A stretch of DNA of 64,000 nucleotides from Aphelocoma coerulescens (GCF_041296385.1 NW_027184083.1:372001-436000), one strand, 5' to 3'. Positions 1 to 11,433 are shown, counted from the first letter of the stretch. Made by a program: numbers and translations. Notes: generated by a model not told the origin, from the letters alone.

Positions 1-877
1 TATAAGGCTCACACCCCCTTTGCACAATGTCTTTTCGCATACCACGGAGACTGTCGTACGACAGGGACTCAGTGATGATTTCCGGCTCTGACTCTCCTGC
101 TGGTTGTGAGGGCCCTGGTTCCCCATCATCATTAACTGGTCATACTGATTTGGTCTTATACTTCCTCCTCTGCACAGGAGCGACTGTTGCTGGCTGTGAT
201 TGCCCTTGTGGTTCAGCTGGAGCTTGGACGGTTGTAACATCCATAGGTTCCGCTGCTGCACCATCGGACTCATCCTCTTTGGGGCAGGGAGAAGGTTTCC
301 CACTAGCTGGGGAGGTGTATTCCTTCAGCAGCACCTGGCATATCTCACGCATCTCCTTCATCAGTGCCCCCACAAAATCTGGGTGGTTCCTTTCTGAGGT
401 GGGCTGTTGGGCAGTATCAGGCTGTGGGGCAGGGTCAGGCTGTGGTGCAGGATCTCTGGTGTCTGGGGCTGTGTCAGGCTCTGGGGCTGTATCTCTAGTG
501 TCTGGGGCCGTATCTCTAGTGTCTAGGGCCGTGTCAGGTTCTGGGGCAGGATCAGGCTCTGGGGTAGGATCTCTAGTATCTGGGGCCGGTGTCTGGGTAG
601 TTATCCAAACCAATCTGAACTTATCCCTGAGTGCTAAATAGAGTAGGCCTATCAGCACCAGTTGGTTAGTGCCCAGAGGAAACCTAAACCCTTCGAAAAT
701 TGGTGGGGTGGGCCCAAAGAACTGGTTGAGGGGTTGGGAGAAAACTTCCCCTGGTGTTATTTCCTCACAGAAGGTACCATTTTTAACATAACCCCAAAAA
801 CATGCACTTACTGTGTGATAGCCCTTTATCCACGTGCCCACATTCCGGAGGAAGTTAAAAGCCCATGAATTCCTCAC
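1..877 (-). pseudogene. Gag-like retroelement ORF, broken by one in-frame stop
   Basis: The minus strand is open from an ATG at 877 to a TGA at 140-142 (245 residues). After that stop the same frame stays open to the window edge, so the gene is probably longer and interrupted by one nonsense codon; CGA to TGA decay is a likely cause. The N-terminal third is hydrophobic in parts, around residues 65-85. The middle (about residues 97-155) is a low-complexity array of PEPD, APDTRD and PQPD units. The C-terminal part is acidic, then basic (RRKYKTKS). I see no protease, RT or zinc knuckle. It resembles multicopy Gag-like ORFs of avian ERVs, but I cannot name the family. A CpG-rich, LTR-like stretch lies just upstream at 890-1738. 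A domesticated or purely host protein is possible but less likely. Confidence 0.5.
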
Positions 878-889
878 CTGGAATGGAAG

Positions 890-1738
890 AAAAAAAATTG
901 CAACCCCCTTCCCTCCAAATTATTATAATTTTGAAATTAAGGGGCTTTCAGGCAAAGATATGAGGAACAGGAATAGCAGTTCTTTACTATTATATATCTA
1001 TATGTGTATAACAAGTCAAACAACAATAACTATGGCAGTAACAGCAAACGATCACAAACCCAGTGCCAGCCTTCTTGGCTGTCAGGCCCTTCCCCTTGGG
1101 TGCAGTTTTGGTCGCAGCCGCCAGGGGCGCTGGCGGCTCCCGGTCAGCAGGGCGGGGGTGATGGCTCCCCCGCGGCTGCAGGAGGCGCTGCGGAGCGAGC
1201 TCAGGGAGCACGCGGCACCGGTGCCCTGGGATCCCGGGGAGGGATGGAACAAAGGTTTCACAAACTCCTGGGCAGCTGATCCCAGTGTCTGGCCAGACCC
1301 TCGGGAACAGCAGGCTGGAACAGCAGGGATGAGCACAAATCCCGGGTGGCAGACGAGATGTATCCAAACTGCGGAGCTGCGGTGGGAACCCCCCAGAGGT
1401 CTTGGCAGGCAGGGCGAGCAGGGGCTACAGAGTACCGAAGGCTCAAAGCAACAGCGGGGGCAGGGTGGCCGCAACCTGACTCCCAGCGGAGCAGGGAAGG
1501 TGGGCTTGGGATCCCGGGGTTTCTCCGGTAGAAGGAAGGCAGCAGAAGAAGCAGCCTCTCTTTCCATCCAAACAAAGGGAACTGACTGCCCACCAACCTA
1601 GGTGAAAGAGATGCACCCCTCCCCCTATGGCCAGGTCCTTTGTTTTTCTTAAGCACCCAGTAATTTGTCCCCCTAGCAACATGTATGGGGAAAATTCCTT
1701 TAAGAGAAAAAGAAAACAGGAGAACTAAAACCGCAACA
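890..1738 (-). mobile_element. Probable LTR and leader of the Gag-like element
   Basis: This block separates the Gag-like ORF from unique sequence. It has a CpG-rich core (about 1080-1560) and an AT-rich part with TATA-like runs at 985-1010. Read on the minus strand it would begin TGTTGCGG at 1738. I did not find a matching second LTR or a target-site duplication, so the boundaries are approximate. Confidence 0.4.
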
Positions 1739-2080
1739 GCACTCAAGACGGTCTTTAGTACTGGTTAAGAAACAAGGTTGTTGAAAGGCTGAGTACTCTG
1801 AGCTGTGCCCTGTGGAGGAAATGTGGTATTTTCTGTGGAAGAAAAGGATAAGTAGTGATATGTCATTATTTGCAAATGGCCAATACTGTAAAACCTGTTC
1901 TTTTGGGCAGTCCTTTAAAGCCTCTGGGGTTTGCTAAATATGGAACCTTCTGCCTGTCCAGCAGTGTTGAAGTCACCCAAGCCTGATTTAGAGGGAGTGT
2001 CCCATAGGCATCATCTGCTGAAGCACTGACTTTTGCTTTGTTCATTTGGCCCAAAAATGTTTTGAGATATTTTTAGGTAC
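1739..2080. other. Unique sequence, no feature seen
   Basis: AT-rich intron-like sequence between two LTRs. No coding or RNA feature was recognised. Confidence 0.5.
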
Positions 2081-2602
2081 TGTACCAGTTTGAAAACAAA
2101 CCAGTGAGAGGCACCAAATCAGAATAACTATTTAATAGGGAAAATAAAAAAAAAAAAAAATAAAGGCAGAAAACACTGGTTTAAACTGACAGAGTCAGGA
2201 TACAACCTGACACCCTGTTAGTCAGGGTGGTGCTAGCAGTCCAATAAAATGGTGGCTGCAGTCCTCCTGAAGTGGTGGATGTGGTTCTTTTGAAGCAGTG
2301 ATCCTGTAGAAGGGTCTGCTCTTCCTCAGAAGGTCTAGTGGTGGCTATGTAGCTCTTGTCCTCTGGGAATCCAGTGGAAAGGGTTGTCTGTGGTGTTTGG
2401 AATCTCAGATTATATCCAGGATGGAATGCTTGGTTCCTCCCTCTGGGTGGAGCATCTCACAATGGGATGATGAGTCATGAGTCAAGGCATTGATGGGCTC
2501 ATTAACAGAAGATAGTCCAGAGGGAGGAGGCAAGGAAACACTGCCCCACCTGGTTTCAACAGTTCATAAGGATGGTAATAGAATACACTGTAACCCAGGA
2601 CA
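2081..2602 (-). mobile_element. Solo LTR, family B, copy 1
   Basis: This 522-bp element has TG...CA ends and a perfect 5-bp target-site duplication, GGTAC, at 2076-2080 and 2603-2607. Copies with the same ends and body occur at 6961-7492 and, in the opposite orientation, at 35323-35876. A poly-A run sits at 2147-2160. No internal retroviral genes are attached, so it is a solo LTR left by recombination. Confidence 0.88.
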
Positions 2603-4239
2603 GGTACCAAAACCCTCTCTGAGACAGCAAGATAAGGAGATCATTTTAGCTGGATGATCATAGTTGCAAATGGTAGCTTAACTTAGACAATGTCAGATAT
2701 AGCTGGTAAACACAAACTCTCAGGATGATGCCTCGCACTGTCATTGGCAGATGTTTGTTGACCTTCCTGAGGTCTGTGCAGATAGCCAGATTATGGAGAT
2801 AGCAGTGAATCCTAAGTATGGTTTTACACAAGGTAAACCAAAGTAAGCAGAGTGCATTTAACACTGTGAGTAAAGTAAGAAAACCATACAGTCACTGTCC
2901 CAAGCACCAACGACTTTCCAGTGAACAAAGTGTAGTAGGTTTAACCCCCAAATATACCTCTCTGTGTTAATGGAATTTGGTGTTGCAAAGCACCCTCACC
3001 AGCACAGGAAGAGCAGATGCACTTTGTTGGGGTTCCTGTTTATTCTAGTTTGCTGCCTTCATCATCAAATTCATGCAATTTACATAATAAAAGACGTTCT
3101 GTCCCCAGTTTCCGATACCATCTTCTCCAGAGAGACATGGAAGAGCAATGACTTTACCTGCCTTTCCCACCAGATATTGCTGCAGAGGTGACACTGTCAG
3201 AGCTGCTCTGACAGCTTTGTCACAGCATGGTCAGGAGAGGAGATGCAGCTTGCTCTACCTTATGTTACTGGCCTCTGAAGAGTTGGTAGGAGGAAACCTT
3301 GTTCCTGTCAATGGGCTGAGCCAATGTGACTTAAGGTGCCCATGGAGTAGATGCAGGGGATAGAAAAATGCCAGCTTGAGTTGTGTTTCTTGCTGTCCTC
3401 ATCTTTTATCCCTGTGGGTTCCAAGTCAGGGCACAGTTCCTCGCTCATCTGGGTTTGCAGGGCTGTGTATTGGGCAATCAGAAAATGATGATTCTTCCTC
3501 TCATTTCCCTAATGCACATGCTGCCTTAGGAGGCTCTTGAAGACAGCTAGGCAGATCCCAGTGCCCCGAAATTTTGGCTTAAGTGCTACCCCTGGAAAGG
3601 ACACTGTTTTCAGTCCCTGGGATTCCCCCACATTGCTACTGGTGCTGACCTGGAGGTTTTTAATTCCCCAAAGCTTGGTGTTGTCCTTCCATTCACCTTG
3701 CAAGTACAACTGTTAGCAGCCACAAAGGCTTTTTGAAAGCAGAGAGTATTTTCTGCCACCCTTTCACTCTGCTTATAGCTTTTTCTGGTCCTCTGAGCAC
3801 TGCATATGCCAGCATCAGTGGGGTGGAGAGACTGTTAGGAAATTTGAGTGTCAAAGCTCTGTTTGGGTCTTGGCAAAACCCAGGCTCTTTACAGCATATT
3901 GTGCATGAGAAAGTGATTTCAGGCTTGAGAGCATTATTGATCATGTGTGTATATGTGTGTACACACACCACAGTTCTTTCATCCTCCCTGCACTTGCTTG
4001 AACTTCTTGCCTTGGGGGAACTGGTACGTCATTCCTACTCCCTATGTCTTGGAGATGTCTCAGCTTGTGCATTCAGAGAGGGTTTCTGATGTTGCTTCAA
4101 ACTGAAATTGTCTCTGAGACAGATAATCCCATTATCTTTACTTTCTGTCCCCAGGGTAATTTAAGAAAAACAAAACAGACTTCCATCTCTGCATCTGCAA
4201 AGGGTCTCTGAAATCGCACCATGCCTTGTGTCAGGGGAG
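2603..4239. other. Unique intron-like sequence
   Basis: No ORF with recognisable domains, no RNA gene and no repeat family was identified. A short TG/AC-alternating run occurs around 3945-3970. Confidence 0.5.
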
Positions 4240-4470
4240 GTTGGTTTAGGTTGGATATTAAAAACGGTTCTTCACCCAGAGGGTGGTTGGGCACTGGAAC
4301 AGGCTCCCCAGGGAAGTGGTCACAGCAGTCTGACAGACTTCAAGAAGCATTTGGACAATGCTCTCAGGCACATGGTGAGATTGGTGCTATGCAGCACCAG
4401 GAGTTGGGTTCAATGATCCTTGAGGGTCCCTTCCAACTCAGCATATTCTGTGATTCTGCGATAACAACCC
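4240..4470 (+). mobile_element. CR1 LINE 3' end fragment
   Basis: The text matches the 3' part of the CR1 reverse-transcriptase ORF and 3' UTR, including the stretch encoding the final Leu/Phe-rich segment and the closing region (GAGGGTCCCTTCCAACTC, then TTCTGTGATTCTGCGAT). CR1 elements end in short ATTCTRTG-type repeats, seen here in decayed form. It is 5'-truncated, as most CR1 copies are. Confidence 0.85.
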
Positions 4471-6475
4471 CTGACTCATACCTTTTGCTCTAAATTGTAG
4501 TCTGTAGGGGCTTGTTCCTTGCACATCCTGCTGCCCACTCCAGCAGCAAATGTGAGGTACCCAGCCAGCATCTTCTTGCTGCTGGCTTCTCTTCCCTCCC
4601 CTGCCTGTCCAGCCAGCAGCACCACCTGGCTGAAGGGCAGGCAGCTCATTTCTTATAAAGTCCTTTAAAAGAGATTGGAATTAGCACAGACTTTGGCAAA
4701 GTTTTTATCAGGGAAAAAACCTGACCCTCCTCGCTCCATTTTTTCATCATTAAATACAACACACTTTCACTGTACTTAAATATCTGTGTACAAGTTAAAG
4801 CCTGTTGTAAATCTTAATTATTGAAAGATAATTCAAACTGAAGTTGAAACCACAAGGAACCATACATTGCTGAAACATCTGCCATTTTAGCTGTCTGTAC
4901 TCCTTATGCACTGTCTGGTTTCTGTCTATTTCTTCAGACAAATATTCTATACACATTCACCAGTACCTTAGTGCTACTGCAATAAAGCTTTGCTTGCTGA
5001 GACCCTTAAGCTGTTTCTCTCCTCTTTTCTTCTACTCTTACAATTATTCTGTTCCTTTCATTTCACCTTCAGCTCCAATCAGGCATTCAAACAGGTAACT
5101 ACCACAATAAACCTTATGTTTGTATGTAGTTGGTGATTTTAGCTCCCAAAAATGTATGTGCCAAGTGAAACTGAATGTGTGTGCACTGTGCCCCAACAAA
5201 AATTTGACCCAGGCATTCATGGGGCACATAAATTACAATAATTCTCGTATTTCTTTTTCTTGTCTCCTCCCTTTTGTCTTAAAAGCGCTGTAGAAAATCT
5301 TTAGTGAATTGTCTTTTGATATGCAAATTCAAGCTAGGATTTTTCCACCCTTTGGTGCATACAGCTGGCCATAGGGGAGGGAGGTAAAAATGTTGCTCTG
5401 CCAGAATTTCTGCCTCACTGAGTCATTTAGGAGAGTGGGTCAGATAGCTGGGACTCTGCAGTTGCAGCGTTGCCATCAATCTCATTTAATGCCACAGTGG
5501 TGAGAGTAGGCAGCTGGGAGACAGAGTCAGAAACATCCCGTCTGCTGTTTGGGGGAGGTGGGCTCAATTTCCAATCAATGGGATCTCATGAGGCCTTGAT
5601 CTGTGGCAAGACAGAAAAGCAGGAGTCTTTGCAAAAAGATTAGTAATGCGTGGAATGAGACACGGGATCTGACATTCAGAGCCTAGGTTGAACTTGCCTT
5701 CCCTTCACCCAGGCTCCCTTTTACAGTCCTCCCAAAAGGCAATGTTAAACCTTGCTCAGACCAGCAGTGCTTTAGCATCCATCCTCTCACCATCAAGACT
5801 GACTGTGGTCCAGCAGTGAGAGACATTGGGATGGCAGTTATAACTACAGTCCCGAATGTGCACACCAGCACATGACACCTTGTGTTAGCAAACTGCTTCT
5901 GAGCATCGCTGCTCTATGCACTGTCCTGACAGGTAAGAAAGATGTAAAATACATCAGCATTAAAATACTAAATCCCATTTCATTGACATCAGAGTTGCAT
6001 ATTAAGAACTGTCATCATCTTTATCTGTACATTACTGTCACCTTCAGCATGTCAAACTCTTCCATGAGTCTCTTTGAACTCTCCCTGCAACTGGAACTGC
6101 CACTCCTTTGACAGATGCTTCAGCTCAGCAGTGCACACATCTTATTTCCAGTGCAGTGATCTGTGGTTTGGGATGACATCTCTCATACCCCAGACCTGCT
6201 TGCCCTCCTTCAGCACTCAAATCAAATGCATTCAGAAACGTGGAACTTAAAAAGCCCCTTTCATCTTGTTTTCAAGCCCCTTTCTCTGAGAGTAGAAGGA
6301 AAAGGCAGCTTCCAAACTCTCAGCCCTGTATCTCATCCCTGGAAGGAAGAAGACACTAAGGACATGAAATAGCTGGCAACAGCAGCCTACCATCCCCTCT
6401 GTCATTCCTCTACTGCCTAACACTGCTAGATAGAAACCCTACTTGAGAAAGGAGGCAGGGAATCCCTTGAGGATG
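4471..6475. other. Unique intron-like sequence
   Basis: Nothing recognisable: only short, unsupported ORFs and no repeats beyond simple AT-rich tracts. Confidence 0.5.
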
Positions 6476-7765
6476 TGTATTGGGTTTGTGTGGCCAGGTT
6501 TTGGTAGTGGGGAAGGCTACAGGAGTGGCTTCTGTGAGAAGCTTCCCCCATGTCCAACAAAGCTGATGCCAGCTGGCTTCAAGACAGATCCACCGCTGGC
6601 CAAGGCTGAGCCAAACAGAGATGGTGGTGGTGCCTCTGTGATTACATATTTAAGAAGGATTAAAGGTAGATGTAACTGTTCTCAGAGAAGAGAGGAGTGA
6701 AAATACATGAGAGGAGCAGCTATGCAGACACCAAGGAGAAGGAAGGAGAGAAGCTGCTCCAGGTGCTGGATTGCCCTGCAGCCCATGGTGAAGACCATGG
6801 TGAAGCAGCTGTGCCAATGCAGCCCATGGAGGTCCACGGGGATGCAGAAATCCACCTGCAGCTCATGGAGGAGCCCCAAGCTGGAGTGGCTGGATGCTCA
6901 AAAGAAGGTTGTGACCCCATGGGAAGCCTGCGCTGGAACAGGTTCCTGGCAGGGACCTGTTGTGCTAGTTTGAAAACAAACCAGGGGGAGGCACCAAGTC
7001 AGAATAACAATTTAATGGAAATTAAAGAAAAGGAAAAGAAAGTAAAAGAAAACACTGACAGAGTCAAGATACAACCTGAGTCCCTGTTAGGCAGGGTGGT
7101 GGTAGCAGTCCTCTGAAGCAGTGATCCTGTAGTAGAAGGGGTCTGCTCTTCCTCAGAAAGTCCAGCGGTGGCTGTGGGGCTCCTGTCCTCTGGAAATCCA
7201 GTGGGAAGAGTGTCTCTGGTGCTCAGAGTCCCAGATTATATCCACGATGGGATGCTTGGTTCCTCCCTCTGGGTGGAGCATCTCACAATGGGGTAATGAG
7301 TCATGAGGCCAAGTGTTGATTAGGCTCATTAACAGAAGATAGTCCAGAGGGAGTTATCTCTGAGTCATGCAGCAGGACAATGATGGGCCATTAACAGCAA
7401 GATAGTCTAGGGGGAGGAGGCAAGGAAACACTGCCCCACCTGATTTCCACTGCTCATGAGGATAGTAATAGAATACACTTCAACCCAGGACACCTGTGGA
7501 CCCGTAGAGAGAGGAGTTCATGCTAGAGCAGGTTTCCTGGTAGGACTTTTGACACTGTGGGGGGCCCACACTGGAGCAGCCAGTTCCTGAAGACTGCAGC
7601 CCGTGGAAAGAGAGACCCACATTGGAGAAGTTTGTGGAGAACTGTCTCCTGTGGGAGGGACCCAAAGCTGGAGCAGGGGAAAGACTCCTCACTGAGAAGG
7701 GGCAGAAACAATCTGTTATGAATTGACTGTAAACCCCTTTCCCTGCATCCCTGCGCCCTTGTGGG
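6476..7765 (+). mobile_element. LTR, family G, copy 1, split and 3'-truncated
   Basis: It starts TGTATTGGGTTTG at 6476 and resembles the long element at 31791-33983: both share the segment with a TTTAAGAAG TATA-like box and GATGCAGAAATCCACCTGCAG. It is interrupted by solo LTR-B at 6961-7492. The expected 3' end was not found; sequence resembling this family stops where an LTR-E fragment and ERV-D begin near 7766, so it is probably truncated. Confidence 0.7.
6961..7492 (-). mobile_element. Solo LTR, family B, copy 2
   Basis: A 532-bp element starting TGTGCTAGTTTG and ending CCCAGGACA, with a perfect 5-bp target-site duplication, CCTGT, at 6956-6960 and 7493-7497. It lies inside LTR-G copy 1 and is therefore younger than that element. 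Confidence 0.92.
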
Positions 7766-7850
7766 TGTTAGCAAAAATTTGGTAAAATAAAAAAAACTCC
7801 TTAACACCAATGTAGCATTAAGAAGCAGGCATTCTTTATTCGGCCCCATG
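7766..7850 (-). mobile_element. LTR-E fragment (R/U5 side) with polyadenylation signal
   Basis: Shares about 85 bp with the right end of the window (63905-64000), including AATAAA read on the minus strand near 7835 and the AAAAATTTGG segment near the end. It abuts RNase H sequence of ERV-D, so the junction is rearranged or truncated. Confidence 0.55.
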
Positions 7851-9400
7851 CACGGGGCAATAGCTCCTCCCAAAGCCGTGCATGCGGAGTACAGTTCTGG
7901 CTCCTGGATGGGATTGCTCTTGAGATCCAGTCTGCCAGAACACACTTGTTCCATGGTTACCAGACAGTCATGGCACAAAGGTCTCTGGGCTTCTTCTGAA
8001 GCCTGGAGAAAACATGGCTGGGGTTTAAAGTAGTGGTTACCTTAAGTTCAACATTGTCCTGCTCCAATTGAGTAACCTGATCCAATGTTTTCTTTTTTGT
8101 TCCAAAACCATCTATTACCATGTGGGGTACGTATCAGCTTTTGTGCTTCTCTGCAGCTGCCACTGCTTTCAGGTATTCGGGTCATTCTTCAACTGTATTG
8201 TCCAATTGTTTGGACAGGATGTTTCCATGACCCCAAATGCTGGCCAGTACCCCCAGTGCTAGGTGCCTCCTTTCATGCACAGATAACCTAAATGGTTTGG
8301 TTAAGTGTGAGTCCCAATGAAGGGGTTGTTATTAAGGTTCTTTTAGGGCTTTAAAGGCCCTCTGTCTCTCAGGAGTCCATACCAAGTATTTTCGGTGCAA
8401 GGATTTTGCTAGTACTCCATAATTGGCAATCCATAACTGACACCATCCAGCCATACCTAAGGCAGCTTGCAGTCCTTGGCTCTTGGAGTCTGGCAAATGG
8501 CTTCTTTTCAGCTGCTTCCCAAGCTTCTTTTTTCCTGCGAGATCTCAAAACTAGAATATATTTTTGCTTCTTTGCCCATTTGTGTAATTTCTTTGACACT
8601 TTGTATCTAGATTGTCCTAAGAAATGTAACAGACTCACAGGAGCATTGAGGCATTTACTTTCAGTCTTGATTGCTGGCAGAATACTTTCCAGGGGTTTTT
8701 TTTTGTATTTTTTTTTCACAATTCATGTTAGCTGTGCCTTTCACCCTGTGTTTGGATTCCCTCACTGAAAAGCAAACAACTTTTTAATTGAGTCAAGAGG
8801 TATTACAGAAAAAGGCATCCTTAAGATCAAGCACCATGAACCATTTGTATTCCCTTTTATGTGCTGTCAAGAGTGTGTACAGATTAGCTACTACTGGATG
8901 AATATCAGGTACTTTTATTAATGGCCCTTAAATCTTGTACTAATCTATAACTGGTAATATTGGTGTGTTATACTCTGATTCACATTCTTTCAATAACCCA
9001 TATGCTAAAAATTTTTTAATAAGTTTTTACAAGTTTTTCCAACTTTTTTCTTGCCTCACATTTAATAGGATATTGTTTTTGCTTTACCAGTCTGGCTTCA
9101 GGTTTGAGAGTAATCCTCACTGGTCTGACCACCTTTGATCATCCAGGCATCTCAGTTGTCCATACCAACAGGGTTACAGCATTCTCTGCCTCTTCTGGGA
9201 TTTCTTCCAACTTTTCTGATTCCTGTAACATAAAGTCTTTGCCTCAATGGCTTTTGATTCTGGTGTTTGAATTTGTATTTCCCCATGCTAGAAAGCGATT
9301 TGAACCAATTTTCCCAATAAATCTTTCCCCAACAAGGGGATTGGGTATTCAGGCATATAAAAATTGGCATTTCCTCCACTGTTTTCTTAATTTTAATAGT
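7850..9400 (-). pseudogene. ERV-D protease, RT and RNase H remnant
   Basis: Recognisable pieces in several frames: the protease-domain tail (MP...PLLGKDL, about 9340-9300), the RT palm segment (V-L-D-L-K-D-A-F-F, about 8850-8790), the RT thumb/connection (FLGQSRYKVSKK, around 8600, then a segment ending near 8440) and the RNase H lead-in (LEQDNVELK, about 8075-8045). The RT block with the YXDD loop is deleted. Multiple frameshifts and stops make it non-functional. Confidence 0.7.
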
Positions 9401-9689
9401 ATTAGTTGTAAAAAAAGGCCTGTTCTCTTTCCTCTTTGTCGCACCCACAATGCTTACAGGTTCCAAGATAAGTTTTCCTCTGCACATATTCAGTACTGAA
9501 TAAGTTGTTCCTGTATTAATTTAAAAATTTACCTTTTCATTCCCAGCAATAATGTAAGCAGGGCTCAGTTGAGGATGATTCCCCTGGTTCCTTCAGGGGG
9601 GTTTTTCATTTTCACTTAAGGTCTTGAGCTTGCTGGCTTGAAGAGCCTGGTTTAGGTTCTTTGTTCAATTTCCCCTGGGCTTGGGGACA

Positions 9690-9870
9690 GTCCCTTTTCC
9701 AATGTTCTCTTTCTTTACAAATTGCCAAACACATTTCAGCTACCGACTATCACAACACAAACTGCCAAATACACTTTAGCCACTAAATATCACAATAGAA
9801 ATTGCCAGATATACTTCAGCCACTAATTAAGACAAATTACTAAAGTATACTTTAGTCACCAATTATTATA
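9690..9870 (-). repeat. ERV-D zinc-knuckle remnant followed by a ~40-bp tandem repeat
   Basis: About 9735-9690 encodes a decayed CCHC knuckle (CKEREHWKRDC). Next to it, 9716-9870 holds about four diverged copies of a ~35-42 bp AT-rich unit containing AAATTGCCAAATACACTTTAG-like sequence. The repeat begins inside the knuckle-coding sequence, so it looks like local expansion after inactivation. Confidence 0.6.
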
Positions 9871-9874
9871 ATAA

Positions 9875-10246
9875 TTAACCAATTGTTTGTGAGTGAGGGG
9901 GATCCTGAGTCCTAATTATGGTTTCAAATACTTTAGCAACTCTGTCTGGATTTTCCCTATAAACTCCTGACACCTTTCTCCATGACATTAAATCCACTAT
10001 TAAAAACAGGGTTACTGGACCATGATTCCCGACCTCGTGCCAGAAGGGAGCCATAAGAACTTCCCTGGCATCTTCCCCAACATGTCCTTTCCACCTTCTA
10101 GTACATCCTGCAATCGGACTAAAATCCTCCGATCCCCTAAAACATTTGTTCTGTTCCAGTCCACTTTCCCACAACTTACTCATGTGTCTAACTGTATTCC
10201 CCGGTGATTCATCATTCATCCCCCCCCATTCTTTGCCGCAGAGCAA
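9875..10246 (-). pseudogene. ERV-D gag remnant (capsid start)
   Basis: A 123-codon fragment. Its C-terminal half (GVYRENPDRVAKVFETIIRT) matches the capsid N-terminus of ERV-A and ERV-C (YRENPEKVA...IKTQNPDW). The start of the fragment is not a natural Gag start, and the rest of capsid is lost. Confidence 0.7.
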
Positions 10247-10270
10247 CCATCAGCTCTAAATCTTCCTCCT

Positions 10271-10359
10271 CTGAACAAATTTAGTGGCGCCCGACAGCGT
10301 GGGGCTCGAACCCACGACCCTGAGATTAAGAGTCTCATGCTCTCACTAAATTTGTTCAG
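10271..10359 (-). other. tRNA-Lys copy between 16-bp inverted repeats at the ERV-D primer site
   Basis: 10285-10343 is antisense to tRNA-Lys(CTT) from about nucleotide 20 of the tRNA to its 3' CCA, with a small insertion in the acceptor strand. It is flanked by a perfect 16-bp inverted repeat, CTGAACAAATTTAGTG at 10271-10286 and its reverse complement at 10344-10359. On the minus strand LTR-D ends CTGAACA at 10353. The reading is then LTR-D end, AATTTAG, TG, tRNA body, CCA, and an inverted copy of the last 14 nt before the primer site. This looks like a captured tRNA-primed minus-strand cDNA end. It is not an intact tRNA gene, because the 5' third is absent. Confidence 0.7.
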
Positions 10360-10993
10360 GTTTGGCCAAATTTAGAAATATATCCTCTGAGAGAAGGCAC
10401 AACCACCCCTCCCCCACCAGGTTCAGGGAAAATAAATTTTCCTCGAAGGAAAGTGAAGGAGATAAAACTATTTATTTACCAAACACACGGGAAAAGTAAA
10501 ATAATGCTAAATAATAAAATCTCTCACTGTGGAGAAAAAACCTGGGAAAGTGTTAGAGTCCTCCCTTTGGTATCCTTGGAGCTGGGGCTTGGCCCAGGGC
10601 CAGGCCCTTTGTGCCTGGTGGAAAGTCCTCCCGATGTGCTCTGATGTTAAAGCAATCAAGCAGTCCAGTAGAAAAGGGAGAAAATCTGAAATTCCAGGGA
10701 AGGAAAAATTCAACTCTCAGTCTGTCTCCGGAGAAAAAGCAGCTGAACCACTGGCCAAAAAAACTGTCCTCAGGAAACAGCAAGCCGGGTGCTTCCTCCC
10801 TCCCCTGCCACAGCTGGGAAACAAATTGCTATCTGTGTGTGACCTTGAACAAGCTGCAAACTGCTTTGAAAAAGTTTTGCTCAGTTTTCCTTCCCCCTCT
10901 CAGGCTCAGTTTAGAGGCATAGAAAGGCACCAAAATTAATTTCTGGGCATAGGCAGTGATATGGGATACACATCATACGGTCACCCCAAGACA
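10353..10993 (-). mobile_element. LTR-D, 5' LTR of ERV-D
   Basis: About 641 bp, closely similar to 27890-28524; both contain AAATTTAGAAATATATCCTCTGAGAG-type starts and end CACCCCAAGACA. Its minus-strand U5 end abuts the primer region of ERV-D, which assigns it as the 5' LTR. No clear target-site duplication is visible. Confidence 0.7.
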
Positions 10994-11403
10994 CCCCCCA
11001 CAAAAAGAACTGGTAGGGAGCATATTCAGGACAGGTGACCCAAACTGACCAAAGGGATATTCTACACCATAGAACTTCATGCCCAGTATATAAACTGGGG
11101 GGGAGTTACCCAGAAAAGGGGACAGATCTGGGTTCAGGAAGGGAGGTCTGGTGTCAGTCAGCAGGTGGTGAGCAGTTGTATTGTGCATCACTTGGGGTGT
11201 TTTTCCTTTTTATCATCATTATTACTATTTACCATTATTATTGTATTTTACTTTATTTTCAATTATTAAACTATTCTTATCTCAACATACCAGTTTTACT
11301 TCAATTCTCCTCCCCATTCCACCAGGGTGGGGGGGAAGAGGGGGGGTTAAGCAAGTGGCTCTTTGGTGTTTCATCTCCAGCTGGGCTTAAAACCATGACA
11401 GAC
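10994..11403 (+). mobile_element. LTR-I fragment
   Basis: The sequence has a TATA box (GTATATAAACTGG, near 11088), a poly-A-rich region (TTATTTTCAATTATTAAAC) and the end TTAAAACCATGACA, after which CR1 sequence starts. It is an LTR in plus orientation whose 5' part is missing or joined to LTR-D. Confidence 0.6.
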
Positions 11404-11433
11404 ATCTAGTCCAACCTCCCTGCTCAAGCAGGG
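11404..11433 (-). mobile_element. CR1 LINE piece left of LTR-A copy 1
   Basis: Thirty bases (ATCTAGTCCAACCTCCCTGC...) typical of the CR1 3' part on the minus strand. They end in CAGGG, the target-site duplication of LTR-A copy 1, and the CR1 text resumes after the second CAGGG at 22111. Confidence 0.75.

Larger units (their letters stand above)
7766..10993 (-). mobile_element. ERV-D, decayed gamma-type provirus
   Basis: On the minus strand the order is LTR-D (10993-10353), an abnormal primer region (10359-10271), gag remnant (10246-9875), zinc knuckle (about 9735-9690), protease (about 9370-9300), reverse transcriptase (about 9100-8370) and the start of RNase H (about 8070-7850). It ends in an LTR-E fragment (7850-7766). 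All genes carry frameshifts and stops. Each segment aligns by eye with the matching part of ERV-A or ERV-C, so it is an older relative. The RT segment containing the YXDD catalytic loop is missing at a poly-T junction near 8700-8720. No env was found. Confidence 0.75.

Noticed and set aside
7480..7978. A 151-residue minus-strand ORF as a separate gene
   Set aside because: It joins RNase H remnant of ERV-D, an LTR-E fragment and LTR-G sequence; it is a chance fusion.
10285..10343. A functional tRNA-Lys gene
   Set aside because: The 5' third of the tRNA is missing, the CCA is encoded, and it sits between inverted repeats at a retroviral primer site.
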